The notes: generated by a model not told the origin, from the sequence alone. Positions 1-16,966 are shown, numbered from the stretch's first letter. The stretch: 64,000 nt of DNA from Seriola aureovittata (GCF_021018895.1 NC_079377.1:24525001-24589000), one strand, 5' to 3'. A program made the numbers and translations.

Positions 1-173
1 GATTTCTACATAGGCTAAGGCGTCCTGTTGCTGTCCAGTCAAAAAAGTAACTTCCTGTAGCCGTGGTGATGTTTAAGTAATTATCTGTTTTGATTTTAGC
101 CAAAAGTTGAAGCCTCATGTGGCATCAGCTGTTTTACTCTTCACCCTGACCTCCGTCTCTCTCTCTCTTGCAG
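1..173 (+). other. epas1: Intron upstream of the first visible epas1 exon
   Basis: No coding sequence is seen here. The segment ends in a T/C-rich tract followed by CAG at 171-173, a good 3' splice site. It is therefore read as the tail of the intron before the first epas1 exon in the window. Confidence 0.7.
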
Positions 174-3499
<3,326 letters not shown>

Positions 3500-5785
3500 A
3501 GCCCCAGATTCAAACCCCACCATAGACCCGGACTTAATCCCGGCCCTGAACCTCGACCTGCAACCCGAGACTTAGAGCCTAAATCTTTACCTTCATACCT
3601 CTGGGTTTTCTGAAAGCCCTGAGGTTAAGCTACCTATAGGGAATGGTATTCATTAGCTTATATGACTCGGCCCCTCACTGGTTCTCTCTGTAGTTCTGTG
3701 CCTTGACCATCTAAACAAGCTGAGATATCAGGGTCAAGCCATTTACGCCCCTGTTGTTCCCCCCCCCAAACATTTGACTCAAATCAGACGCAGGTTGACC
3801 ACCAATGTGCGAACGTTGCCCTGCATTGAGCCGACCGCACACACACAGGACCCAGACATGTAAGAAAACGCGGGTCAGTCCAAAACGATGCCTGACCTGA
3901 GCCCTGTGTTAAAGTCTCGACACCGGGACGTCTCTGGTCACCGCCGGGTCTTTGGTGCAAACGGGGTATTAGACACACGATCTGCCTTAAAGGCCAGCTC
4001 TGCCCAAACACCTACAGCCATACGCCGCGTCATACCAGCTGTTTCCTGCCGTGACTTACGTGGGAATCCATGACCATGCTACACATAGGCACACGGGGCG
4101 GGGAGGGGGGGGGAGGAGGGGGGGATTCAAACCTACAACACTGTCTCCTCTGCAGAACTACAGCCCTGATATGAACTCTATGCAGCTCGGTTCCCAGCCT
4201 TACCTTCTCTCTAGCGGCTAACTCGTTCCGCTCCGAGAAGAGGATGTTATACTACCTACACATTAACAGAGACACTGTGTTCTTTCACTTCGTGCATTTG
4301 ACCAGCAGATAGACCCCAGACCACTTTTCTAGTTCCAGTCAAAGCCTCGAGCGAGAGCTGGGCATCGTGAATCGGTTCTGACTCGTAGACATTTTAAAAT
4401 CAATAAGAACCGAGGATTCTTTCGAAGACACGCTCTTTGATTCCGTTTATTGATTCCCAAACTTTTTGATCGAAAAAAAGGTGCAATATGCAAGATCGGT
4501 AACCAATACAGCAAAGCGCTGGTGATAGCAGTTGTTCCCAACATTTGCATCTGTTTTCCTCTTAGATTGATTCATTTTAATGATCATAGGGATAAAACTT
4601 AATTAAATCACATGAAACAGGCAAAAATTAGTCTAAAGTCTGGGAAAAAATAAATAGAAATCTGTCAACAAGAGCAGGATTTTATTTACTATAAGCATCA
4701 TTGTTATCTCCTTGTGACCACGCAGGAGAAATTATAATATGTCAATAGGAAAAGTATTATTAACCTGCTTAATGCACAATTTTAACTTGAAGCAATATTT
4801 TGCGAAATGGAACTTTTCATATCCGAGTTGTGGCGTCTGTAAAAACTGCCGTCACGTTTAATTGGAACGATATCACGAGAGGAGAAAACCCAGGTTTATT
4901 CACATGGCTCAGTGGAAACTCAGAACATTCACACTGTGTTTTGTCGACTTTTAAAAATCGCTTCTATTTTGCACAAAACTGCAATTTTTTGATGACTGAA
5001 ATTACATCGCTCCAGAATCTTTAAGACTAGGAGTTTGCGATTTCCAATTGAGGTAAAAAAAAAAAAAAGAAACATTTAACTTGTACGTGATGATGTAGAC
5101 AATAATTTCAACGTCTTCAAAATGCTTCACTGCTTCTTGAATCATATTTAGATTTGAGGATCTGGAATCAATGAGCAGAATCAAAGCCTTCATCACACAC
5201 TCATCAACCTGCCTCTTCATCTCCCAGCTCATCACCTGTAGTTCAGTGATTCTCTGACTCAGAACATCAGTTTGGGTCAGTTTTAATTACACATGCATTA
5301 TATTTTTTATTTTAGTTATTATCATTAGTCTATACTTCTGTCATTGAATTGAGACACTTTAACTTTTATCAGATCTCCCCACGTTATTTAATCCAAATCG
5401 ACAGGACACTTTACCGTATCAATACTGCGTCGTTTCTCCTCTCATTTATTTTTTTTTATGTCGTTATTCTACCTACCTTTTTTTTTTTTGTGTCTATCTC
5501 ACAGACACAATAATAAACATATATTGCAATACATGTACTCTACTGTAAGTTGAATATTGTTAAGTTTTAGTTTTCCTTTTTTTTTTTCTATCTCCCTTTG
5601 ATTTATCTTAACATGTTTCTCTCACTCTCACCTGTTCATCAGGTGAGTAGCTCGTGTGACTACAGGGTTTGTTCTTATTGTGCAATTAATTCAGTTATAT
5701 AGTCAGCAACAAAGCTAGCTTGTACAAAGGAATCTGGCTTGCACACTTACACTGTAAGAGTTCACTTGATTATTTGTCGCAGGCT

Positions 5786-5831
5786 TACACAAACACACAC
5801 ACACACACCACACACACACACACACACACAC
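5786..5831 (+). repeat. (CA)n microsatellite
   Basis: An interrupted CA dinucleotide run of about 46 bp in the region downstream of epas1. Confidence 0.95.
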
Positions 5832-6458
5832 TTCATGCAATACAGAAAATCCAGGTGTGTGCACAGATTATATAAAGGGGGCGGGGCAGACCGCTCCTGC
5901 AGGTTCAGCGTTTGCCCTTAACAATAGTATATAATTTTACTTTCTGTTATGTATTTTTATTTTATCCATTATCAGACTTTTGAAACTTGCTCGACTTGTG
6001 TAAAACATCATAAAAAACTTTCTATTGCAGCTTTATTTGAAAAGATTGCACTATCTGACTAAAAAAAATAATTTAAATGTTTATTTAAAACACATTATAA
6101 AGTTGTAAGACTGCAACATGCAGTTATTTTGATTTTAAATTTGATTCTTTTCTCAAAAAATTGATTGTTTTGTTTATAAAATTTCAGAAAATGGTAAAAA
6201 AAAAAAAAAAATCCCTTTAGTCTGAGTTAATTTATTCTTTTTAATCTGATTATCAGTCCAAAATCCAAAGACATTCAGTTAACTATACAACAAGTAATAA
6301 CAGCGGGTGAAACATGCAAAAGCGGAGAAGCTAAACATCTTCCAAGGAGAGGTCAGCCCCCCCCCCCCACCCCCCCCACCCCCCTGTGCACAACATTGCA
6401 CAAACCAGTGTGAGGTCAACTATAATCACTTCAGACAACACATGCAGTACATGTACAT

Positions 6459-6460
<2 letters not shown>

Positions 6461-6490
<30 letters not shown>
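6461..6490 (+). repeat. (CAG)10 trinucleotide repeat
   Basis: Ten uninterrupted CAG units. There is no supported gene around it, so it is not treated as a polyglutamine or polyalanine tract. Confidence 0.95.
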
Positions 6491-6493
<3 letters not shown>

Positions 6494-9400
6494 GTGAAGT
6501 GACTTGAAGGTGGAGTGTATGTGTATTATTCTTTGTGATTAGGACAAGGCCAGTTTTTCTTCTAATTCATGAGAGTGGCTGCCAATACCAGAAATAAATC
6601 AACAGAATGACGATGGACTAAGAGTAGGATCAGTTTTCAACTAATAAAAAAAAAAAGTTATTTTCGGTAATATCATCATTATCATCAAGTTCTCACCGTT
6701 TCTTCGTCTGTTCTCTCCTTTTCTTAATCTCACTGTATTTTCTCGAGGTAATTGTCTTTTGTGTGGTGACCACTTTTGAGTATGGATTATAGAGCTTTGT
6801 ACACATATAAGTTACGTATTTAAAAAAAAAAAAAAAAAAAAAAAGACAAAATTAATGTTGAAGATAGTGTTTTTAGTGTTTATGTGTCCTGGTACTTTGT
6901 CCTTATTTACCCCTGTAGATCCCTCGCAGTGCCGTTTCCTCTCGTGCTGTTTTTTCCGTGTTGTGACTTTTCTTTTCTTTTTTTTTTTTTAATTGTCCTC
7001 CAGAGTTTTATCCTTAAAATATCTATTGAATCTGTTGGCTGGCCAGTATTTTTTTTTTTTTTTTTTTTTTTTTTTGTTCTTGCTTTAAGAAGATAAAACG
7101 AAAAACAAACAAACAAATAAACAACAGAAGAAAAAAAAGTTCAGATTTAAAGATAAATATCAGTTTTCTAAGTTTCACTTTTCAGATATGTAGCATTTTG
7201 AATATTGTAAAGAAGGTGAAGTTGCCACATAATTAATCATAGTTTTCCAGTTGCATTTACTATATATATAAAAGCAATGGTGCTTCATAGACCATGTATG
7301 TGTCATTTTAAGAACTTTTATCACATCTCTTGGATCCACTAACACTGTATTTTTTATGTTCTCCGCTTTGTGTCATGCTGAGATGTTCTTTAAAGTTCAT
7401 TTGAATCCATATAATGTGCCTTATCATGACTTCCTGGTTGTCTCAACACATATCTGAGTTCACCCTTCAAGAGCACAGATGGTTTCCTTACAACCTGTAG
7501 ATGACGTCCTTCAACCCCTGGGGGGCTATTATTGAAGATAATCCTAACTCAACGTTGCATCTTTCAAAGTTAAACATTTTAAAGTCCTATTATCTGAGAG
7601 AGTAGCATCAAATTTCAGTTTTTGTTTGTTTTGTTTGCAGTTTTAATTTGACTGTATCTCCTAATGATAGTTGCCAGATATTATAGCAGAAGCTTTGCAT
7701 TTGTTGGATCTGCTCGACTTTTGTCTTCGACTGTCACAGTTGGGATGATTTTCATAATGAACCCTCAGGTTCTGTTCTTAGTGACGGAACATGCAGAAGA
7801 AACCTCATAAATTCCAGTAGAACGCCCATTAGAACCCACTGTAGATCCCCTGGTGATGACGAGTCAAATTTTGGTTTAAGGTTTTTAAGGAAATGGATTC
7901 CCCAGCTCATCAAAACGACCTAACAGTCTGTCTGTTGATGAAGCTGCTTGTGGGTTTTTAGGTTTAGTTGAATAAGACTTGACTGCACATGAAAGAGTTT
8001 GTTCCATTAGTTTTAACAATGAAGATCTAAAATTAATATATTTTTTACAAGCTGGGTCTTTTTTTCAGGCTTTGGCTGTTCCACCAGTTACTATCAGATT
8101 TTTTGGACCACCTTAATTACTCAGACGTGGGAATGGACTGTGCTACATCATGATAATTCAGATGTCTAGAAAGGTTTTAACATAATTCACAGTTTAGGTA
8201 TAAGACAGTATCTAAAACTGAACCTTTTAGAAGTGATAGCAAAGAAATCCAAAGCTATGAAGATTTAATCCCTGTTGTAAAAAAAACACATGATGTTTAA
8301 TTGGATTGGAAATGGACATTATCCTGAGACGGGCTGAGAAACAGGGATGAAGGAGACATGAGTGATGTGGAGTTGAGTGAAACCTGAAGAGAGATACATC
8401 CTGCTCAGCCTGCCCACTGATGCATATCTCTCCGCTCGACACCATCACTCATCTGTTTCTCCTCTCACTCCTCCCTCTCTCTTCACTTTCCTTTAACAAC
8501 ATCAATTCATTTGTTTTCTCTCCTGATATGTCAGCAATTACTTTATACATGAATATGTCCAATTTAAACAATATTTCAAAGTAAAAAACCTGCAAATGGA
8601 GCTACTCTTATTTGTAGGATCATTGCGTAGCATTTAAAGATTTTTAAATGTTTTGTTTTTAAGTCATTATAATTATTTTAATTGAACGGTTCAAGTGCTA
8701 AGGCGACTTTCAGAGGCCAAAGAGGTTTTAGGAATTTACATTAAGTGCTTTGAAACATGCACATGGAAGAAGAACAGCACCTCAGATGGGTTTTTTAGCT
8801 GATGAGATTTGACCTAAATTGCGTTCATGTATGTGGAAAGAGTTGGTTAGATGGAAGTCGATTTTAAAAATGTGTCGACAGAGGAGAAGCCCCAACCCCC
8901 CATTTTTAAGCCAGTTTCTGCTCCACTAGCTTCGGACGGAGAATTCAAAATAGTTTATAAATCTTTTACACTTCAAAGTTTTAACCGAGATAAACACAAG
9001 TTATTTTGTTAGCATTCAAGAACTACACATTTCTTGGGCCTTAAACCTTTGTAGAAGGTGTCATTCTCAAATGCTAATATTGTTTTATCCTTTCTAAAAT
9101 GAAAAAATGTGAAAATTTGTTGTGTGTTGTAGTAAATATTTGTCCATCTTAGAATAGAGATAGAAAACACCATGAACCGGTGTCTCTATCTCTATCAGCA
9201 ATCACTGAAAAAACGCACGAGAAGCGAGCGCTGGTGAAATAGATGCTAACCCAAAAATGGGCGGGGCTTCAGTTCTCTTTTTTAACTCTAGAAGGCCTAT
9301 CACCAGTCCCAATCATACTGAGCTGCTTGAAGGGGTTCTCCCAAAACAAAAGTGATGAAAAGTTTCAGGTTTTAATCCGCTCAGTCATCGCATCTTCTTT

Positions 9401-10111
9401 AAAGACACTGTCAGCATTTTGTCTCGTCTCCTGTAACAACAGCGTTTTTATTTTTCCTTATGGGATCCATGTTCAGCTACTTCTGTTTTCGTCAATGTCA
9501 TACAGTACAGTTATATTAGCTGATTTTGCATTTTTTTTAATATGCTAAAAAAAATTCATATTGATCTTATTATTATCATATATTGTTATCATTGTTATTA
9601 CTATATGGGGAATTTAACCCGTTAAGAAGTTTGTGTTTCTGCACTGATATCTTATTATTAAAGCATACTGATCTTACCCTCCCTCATAGGCTTCACGTGT
9701 GGTTTATTGTTGTTCATTTTATTTTACATGACCTCTCATGTTTTGTTTGAAGGATCATTAGCAGTTGTAAATGAGTTGTAATGAAGAAAATGGTTAATAA
9801 TCATAGATTTTTTGTCACTGTTAAAACATCTATTATTTTATTTTGGCTGAGGTGATTAATAACATAAACACAAATAGCTAAACAAAAGTTAAATTTTCCA
9901 GTTTTTAAATTATTGATACCATATTGATACTTCAAAATTTGGCCTCTGTTTATGAAGAGCAGCAGCTTATTTCTGTCTAGGAACTGTGGAAAACTCAGAT
10001 ACTGTAGTGCTGTTCAAGTGTTGTCTTATAATATTTTCAACTTTTATGGTGAAATAAATTTTTTTATTATTTGAATGTTTCCATAAAATAACATTTCCTT
10101 GCTAAAAAAAC

Positions 10112-10262
10112 CAGCTAAAATCTAAAGGTCTCCAACACTGCAATAAATAAATGTATCGTCTGCATAAAAATTTATATTTGCAGCATTAAACTTTCTCCCC
10201 GGTTAATTTACAAATAAGGGGTGCTATTGCAGAGCCCTGTGGCACCCCTCTGCTAAACTTTA
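10112..10262 (-). mobile_element. Degenerate LINE reverse-transcriptase fragment
   Basis: Minus-strand translation gives RGVPQGS (plus 10231-10248 covers GVPQGS) and, after a frameshift, NFYADDTFIYCSVGDL (YADD core near 10152-10169). These are the adjacent motifs of the palm of a non-LTR reverse transcriptase, at normal spacing. A stop and a frameshift between them show the copy is dead. Only about 150 bp survive. The clade (L2/CR1/Rex-like) is not resolved. Confidence 0.8.
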
Positions 10263-10761
10263 GAATTGCTTTTATTAGCATTGTTACTGTTGTTAGTTAA
10301 AAACTGTGCGTCACTAATCGTCATATTTTAGATCAGTTGAATTCTTAATTCTAATTTCTTAGAATTTTAATTATAAAAATGCATTTGGCATGAAGTTAAA
10401 ACAAAAGTGAAAAGGCGAGATTTCAGAGATGCAGAATTTTTTTTATTTTTACCTGGCAACAGATACTGTATATCTGATGCACTTACGTTTAGTGTAAAAT
10501 CTTAAACTGAAGAAAATAGTACGGAGGAATATTCTGTCTGGAGCATAGTGAAAGAAAAGTCTCTCAAAATGGAAATACACATTGGTATAAATACAGTAAC
10601 ATCCTGCACCAAAATATTGTACTTGGTGACTTTCTCCTTCTGGCTAGGAGCCACAGTTTCTTCAACTCGTGCACCTTTCACCCGGTACTTCATTTATCCA
10701 CCTTAAAATATTCCTCTGACAGGCAAGTGTTTACCAGATGATTCATGTTTTCACATGCAAG

Positions 10762-10893
<132 letters not shown>

Positions 10894-11394
10894 AGTGTTT
10901 TAGTGTTTGAGTTGTTCTTCAGCCAGTACAGTGCTCAGTTCAAGACCATTTAGCAGTTTCAAACATGCTAATTGAAGAACATTCTGTAACAGCCTGTTCT
11001 GTGGTTTTTGTTCCTACCTCTTTACAATCTCCATTTAACTTTGTTTTCTTTGGATCTTTTTGTGTGTCTGTGTGTGTGTCTTTGTGAGGACCACCATTTT
11101 GTTTCAGGTTGAAGACTTGAGGGTCCACACAGGTACGGAAACACAGATACCTGAGTGTGACTGTTTTTCTCCATCCATTTTCATTCCAATACCAACAACC
11201 ACAGAACAGACATAAAAAGAGGCGACATTAAGTCACAATCAACTCAAATCAGTTTTAGTTACCAAAATAACCAAATACTCAAGTGTTGCACTAAATTGAG
11301 TTTCAAAGTCCACCTGGTTGTGTATTTTACTGCAGAACACTTTGTATTTCTGCTAGTAATATTTATTTTCTTTTTGTTATTTCTTTTATTTTTC

Positions 11395-11462
11395 TGGACT
11401 CAGGTCTCCCTTGTAAATGAGATCTTGAGCTCAATGTCACTTCCTGATTAAATAAAGTATAA
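11395..11462 (+). mobile_element. 3' tail of a dispersed retroelement
   Basis: The phrase 'ggtctcccttgtaaatgag', then 'gagctcaatg', then 'taaataaag' resembles the 3' ends of widespread fish non-LTR elements. No coding part is attached. The LINE fragment at 10.1-10.3 kb is on the other strand, so the two are not one copy. Confidence 0.45.
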
Positions 11463-12617
11463 AGAGAAAAACACTGTAATTATTTGCTCAGCTACTCAAC
11501 TATTATCCAGTTACTTGCAAAACAACCACAAAGCATCTACAACCAATGCTGATTGCCCTTGATCCGTGGATAACCACGACCTGGATGACTAAAACTCCTC
11601 ACAGGCTTCATTTACCAAGAAAAATGCCCTTGTGAAATGTCACATTTTCTTTTGTGTCCAGCAAATCATAGGCCAACTGTTGACCTCTGACCCATTTGTA
11701 ACTTTAAACACATTTAAAAAAATCAGTTATTTTGGGCATTATTTGAACATTTTATTGCACCTGTTAAATATTGATTCAACAAACATTTAAATACTTATAG
11801 TTCAAATCACACATACTGGTGGCACTCTAGACTTCAGGGGAGACTGGGCTTGATGTTTGAAGCCTGCAACAGGTTGACTATCATAGATTGAGATCTTCAG
11901 AGGTGGTATTTTTCTTATTCTAGATGTTCTAGATGTTAATATTCTAGGTATCTGCAAGTTGATCTAATGGGAATCTTTGCAACCTTCAGTAACACTGTAA
12001 GAATCGTGGCATTGTTGTGAGCAAAGAAAAAACATAAATTTTCCTTCATGTTACAAATATTTGCCACAAGTGACTGAGAAGCTGTTTGATGAGAGTCTGG
12101 TCTGCTTCCCTGCTGCATGGAAAACACGTTTCAAAGCTTTAACTCCACCTTTGTTATTGTGCTTGATGTTTTTGTTTTGGGCTGTGACGCACTTCCTCAA
12201 ATTGATTTGAGCAGACATTTTGGCATAAATGGGCCAAAACTGGCACAGAAAGACAGAAATACACTCAGTGTCTCCTACCGTATGTCTCGTATACTGGTGA
12301 TTCTGAGTTTTCAAGACATGACGTGAATTGAGGATGACCTGCACAAGCAGCAAAACACAAAGATTTAACAAATTGGGATCATTTTCAATCCATATTTAAA
12401 ACGTTTAGAGGTATTTTCCAACCGTCAGCCCCTGACGCAAAACATGAACTCAAATAAGCAGCACAGGCACAAGCATACTGGTCAAACTTTCTGTTCAACT
12501 TTCATTCAAAGTTGCACTTCATAGACAACAGCTGATGGCAGGTCAATACACCTTGGAGATCAATACAAGAATGTGTGGGAAAGAGATTTACTTGAGCTGT
12601 TCATCAATCCACCAATT

Positions 12618-12632
12618 AAAAGCTCTTTTTCT
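12618..12632 (+). repeat. Left target-site duplication of the SINE
   Basis: AAAAGCTCTTTTTCT directly precedes the SINE and is repeated exactly at 12850-12864 after its A-rich tail. Confidence 0.9.
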
Positions 12633-12849
12633 GGGGCGTCGTGTGGCGTAGTGGTCTAAGCAGGCGCCCCATGTGTAGAGGCTACAGTCCTCGCTGCAGT
12701 CGGCCCCGGTCCGAATCCCGCATCGGACGGCCCTTTACTGCATGTCATTCCCCCTCTCTCTGCCTCCCCATTTCCTGTCTCTCTCTACTATACTATCCAA
12801 TAAAGGCATAAAAAGCCCCAAAAAATATACTTAAAAAAAAAAAAAAAAA
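12633..12849 (+). mobile_element. tRNA-derived SINE, full length with poly(A) tail
   Basis: The 5' part is tRNA-like, with a pol III A box TGGCGTAGTGG (12644-12654, fits TRGYNNARNNG) and a B box GGTCCGAATCC (12708-12718, one change from GGTTCRANYCC). A C/T-rich body follows, then an AATAAAGGCATAAAAAG tail segment and a terminal A run. It is flanked by a 15-bp exact target-site duplication, the mark of LINE-driven retroposition. The sequence type is very common in percomorph genomes; I cannot give the exact family name. Confidence 0.9.
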
Positions 12850-12864
12850 AAAAGCTCTTTTTCT
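12850..12864 (+). repeat. Right target-site duplication of the SINE
   Basis: Exact copy of 12618-12632. The first one or two A bases cannot be separated from the poly(A) tail. Confidence 0.9.
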
Positions 12865-13322
12865 CAAACCCTTTAAAAATGTTTTAAAAAATTGTCGGTA
12901 CTTACCTGTGCATCAGACACATTTTACCCGTCCCCTTCCCCCTTTTAAATACGTTTACTCTTGTTATAAGTTTAACTGACTTTTATCTGAGAACATTTTT
13001 ACACAGTAATTCTACTTCTACTGTAGTAAAATGTGTTTTCAGTAACAGTAGTTAGTGGTTGTTCGTGCTGACGTCAATGTAGCGTCTCATCTCCAGCTGG
13101 AGTTTCTGTTACCGGTAGAGTTTATTGCTGCTCTGTCTGAACACAGTTTACGTTGCTCTTTTCTTTATCACAGTGACTAACTACCCGCTGTACATTTAAA
13201 CTTACACTAGTTCTGCTCCAGCATCCAGAGCTCTCTGCTCCTTTTAGCGACTTTCACTAATTCAGCAGTTGTTTACATTCTATTCAGATCAGCTAGTTCT
13301 TCAGTGTAGCAATTAGCGCTAG

Positions 13323-13357
<35 letters not shown>

Positions 13358-13734
13358 ATCGGTGTGGCTTAGACCAACAGAGGAACTTGTTCGTCAGAGT
13401 GTGGTGTGTGGGTTACTTCAGTTTAGAGGATTGTGACATTTATTACATCTTCAGTGATGTCTGCTGTCTTACCTTCGACACACAGCTTTGCTAGCTAACC
13501 GGAGCTGCTCTAGTCTGTGACCATCTGTGTACACATTAGCCTTCGGTGTTGATAGGCTGTTACTTGTGACGTCTAACCAATCAGATGGAGCTGTATCAGA
13601 TTGGCGTCAGATCTTGCCACAAGTTTTTTACAAAAACAAATTGCTGTAGTGAAAATTCTGTCACAAAACTATGTTGTTACGCAACCGTGGGTATTTTGAA
13701 GTAATTATTTGGAAATTTTGGAGCTTTCTTAGTG

Positions 13735-13751
13735 GGTATACGGCGTATACC
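13735..13751. other. 17-bp near-perfect palindrome in probable repeat debris
   Basis: GGTATACGGCGTATACC is self-complementary except at its centre. It is followed by 'tgcgtatcacgtagactaca', a phrase I associate with dispersed DNA elements in fish. The element boundaries are not visible. Confidence 0.4.
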
Positions 13752-14249
13752 TGCGTATCACGTAGACTACACCACTGGGGTCAATATGAATCACACAGAA
13801 CTGTGAACGGAGAGGGCAGAAGAGTGTCGGCAGCTAGTGAGAAGTGCCACTTCAAGCACTGACTGTCACCATTTATACACTGTTATAATAGTATGAATTG
13901 GGGAAAATATTTATTTGGTTGCATCCAAAATGTGTTTCCCCCAAATTTAGAATTCACTGACAGATAAAGACACTTCATCACTTCTGATATAACAGGATCT
14001 TAATATTGAAAGCAATGGGAATTTTGGGAAATGGCTGGCAGACGGTATTATAAAATAAATCCTGGCAGGTCCCGCTGATCTGTCTGTTGGTCTGCTAAAA
14101 TACAAAAACACATTCAACTTTTCTTGAGGTTTTTTTTGTGCGTGAGTGTGTGTGAGTGTGTGAGTCTTCCTTCCTCTGCAGGAAGACGGCAACCCAAACT
14201 TTATGGGCACACAAAAACAGAGAGAAATATAGGTAAACAGCACCAACAT

Positions 14250-14297
<48 letters not shown>

Positions 14298-15404
14298 CCA
14301 CACACGTCTTGCATCCCTTTGTTCCAGCTGACTCTGGGCCTTTTGTTTCCTTCAGGTGGGGCGTCGAATGGGTGGAACCGGCGTCTCAGGCCAAGCCGCT
14401 TCCTCTTGTTTCAGGTTTCCAAGACGAGCTTTCATCCAGAGTCATGCTGCACTGAAACCCTCTGACATCTCACCGCTGCCAACAAATACCTCATTACTTA
14501 TCTTTAATTTTGAGGGTGCAGACTTCTACGCTGCAAACAGTGTGAAGCAACATTTTGATTAAATTAAGACTGAACCTCTCAAGTCTTTCTTTACATTATG
14601 CGTCAACAGTAGGTTTGCACATTTAGACACACAAACCTCAGTGTGGCTGCACGCCAGAAAAGAGACACTGTCTCAGACGCCACATATTTAGTCCGACAGG
14701 GTTCAGTAAACTGCTTTCTGTTTTCATCAAAATAAGTATTTACATCACGTTGACTCTGCGTCTCTCTCCTTCTCAATGATCACTGACAGTTAGGGGAAGC
14801 CCTACAGCACAATATTTCTTTTAAGATGATAGTGTTCTTCCAAATTTGGGGAAAACCCTCTCTCGTTTCGACATGAGAATACTGTGCATGGTACTAAACT
14901 ATAAAACACCTGCTGTTTCCTCCTGAGAAATACCACACAGCCAGCTGAGAGACAGGAACACACACACACACACACTACTGTGAGATGAGCCAGTCCAACC
15001 CTCCGCCTGTCTGTCCAAGCATATGTCAGCCTGTGCTTTGGGACCTGAGCATGTCTCAAGACAATTGTCCGATACGCTGATCCAGGGACAGTTTGTTTAT
15101 ATTCTGGTCCAATCCCAGGACACTGAGCTGGACCTACTGGGACTGACCCCCTGACGCAGCTCAGATCTCGCTGTAAACAAACATCCAGTTTCCCATGTTG
15201 GAATCGGAGACTACTTATGTTTGGATTTTAGCAAACGAGAGTGATTGGATATAATTTTATCTTAACATTTGGATTATTTTGACTATAAATTAACCACATT
15301 CATTTTTGTTGTATACTAAGTTGTATATTAAGTGGTGCACTATTGTATGAGTTTACTATATATTTACTATTTAGTTACAGTATTTTATATATGTCATTTG
15401 CTGG

Positions 15405-15663
15405 TGTAACATTTAAGTTGGTTATTACAACACCGTTAGTGTGGAGCACTTTTGGTTCCTACCCGACATTGTTTGCAGGGGGACAGGTGTGAATGTGACT
15501 GTCTATGAGTTGCACATATAACTGCTGAGAGAGCAGAATAAAGTTCAGTGAACTGTCCTGCCGTGTCGGTGGTGATTATAGAAGACAGCTAAAAAGAAAA
15601 CTGTATCCCGCTTGTCGTCCAGAGAAACTGGAGAACGCTACCGAGCAAGAAATAAGGGTTACA
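15405..15663 (+). mobile_element. Possible solo LTR
   Basis: The block begins TGTAAC and ends GTTACA, a perfect 6-bp TG...CA inverted terminus, about 259 bp apart. It contains AATAAA at 15537-15542, about two thirds of the way in, as LTRs usually do. No target-site duplication is evident (gctgg against ttaat), and no primer-binding site or gag/pol follows. It may instead be chance or an eroded LTR. Confidence 0.35.
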
Positions 15664-16966
15664 TTAATATAACATATACTGTGTTTTTATGCTAATGATT
15701 TTTATCATTCAAATATCAGGAGCTGCATCGTCAAGATAAACAGTTGATTGCGCTTATTGTCCAGTCAGGTGCCATTAAACCTTCGTAGAAGAAGAGGGCG
15801 CAACAAGAAGATCACTGTGTAATCACCGGGTTTGTTTGATTTCCCTGAACCACTGACACTGAAGGAATCCAAACCGGGAGGAGCTTACATTAATGGTGGT
15901 GAAGATTGAGAGGCAGAAGTTACTGTGGGTTTAAACCTGTGCACTTTCTGTTCATGTTATTGCAGATGGAGAAGCATGTTCCACCTCTACGTCTGACAAA
16001 ACCTCTGACTGGTTTGGTATCATTTTCCATTTATGAGAACAACACGAGACGTTTAGGAACCAGTCAACAAAATCTGAGATGTGGGCGACACTGGAACCAG
16101 GCTACATCGGCCCAGCAGCGATACAGTATCACAATGGATATCTTACATCACAGAAATTATTGATAAACTGTCTGTTTTTCGGCCTTTGTTTTTCTGTGGG
16201 AATTCATTCAGAAATACAGTGCTTGGCCAAATCGAGCCTTCCCTGCCCAGAATTGTTGTTTTCAGCAATTCTTCCGCATGAAGACAAAGAGCTTACGCAA
16301 TCGTTACTCAATCATCTTCACTGTTTGACCCCTTCAGAGCCCAATTTTGGCTGATCAGGAAGAGAGCCAGAAATAAGCCTTTTGACTGGACAAGGTGGAG
16401 AGAAGGTCAGTGATTATTCACCACCAATAAACAGAAAAACACTGGGACATCCTCCACAGATCACAAATATACAAATTCTTTCCGAATAATGAAATTACTG
16501 GTGCGGAGGCAAAACGTTTATTTTGTCTGTTCCTGCTCCTCCGTTATGTAAGTGATGAATAAGTGTGGGGCAGAAATGTTCTCAGACTAATGATCATCAA
16601 CAGGAGGCTCATTTTTTTCAAGCATACAACACGTTACGTGCTCATATTCATGTCAATTACTTATGGCGCTGAAGCAGGTAAAGGTTCAACATAGTGCTTC
16701 TGTCTTTGCTGTCTCTGCTTTTTTTTATCTTAAAATTTTTGAACGTGCCTCTTTTTCTACTTTTCCAAATACTTTTAAAAGTAAAAGTGAATTTACACAT
16801 AGTTTTAAAACGCTTTTAATCTGTAAGTAATTTGTGTAAAAGATACAATACAGTAGTAATGAAGTAATGAATAAACAACAATTGTCAAATGTAAAAATGC
16901 GTTTTTAGCTGATGAAGATGTATTTTTATTGTTTTCTGTTCACTTGTGTAATAGCTGATGTTTTGG

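Larger units (their letters stand above)
3500..10110 (+). other. Probable epas1 3'UTR grading into gene-free DNA
   Basis: No exon of another gene is recognisable. The first part is most simply the long epas1 3'UTR, but its end cannot be fixed: several AATAAA hexamers occur, for example near 4650 and 5509. The segment is AT-rich, with homopolymers (A at 6821-6843, T at about 7050-7075) and short microsatellites. The short open frames here have no family resemblance, splice context or codon bias. Confidence 0.55.

Noticed and set aside
4057..4062. TACGTG hypoxia-response core downstream of the epas1 stop
   Set aside because: The 5-bp core ACGTG is too frequent to support an autoregulatory site without binding data.
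5002..5235. 77-codon minus-strand frame
   Set aside because: No recognisable family, splice signals or promoter; AT-rich probable 3'UTR or intergenic DNA.
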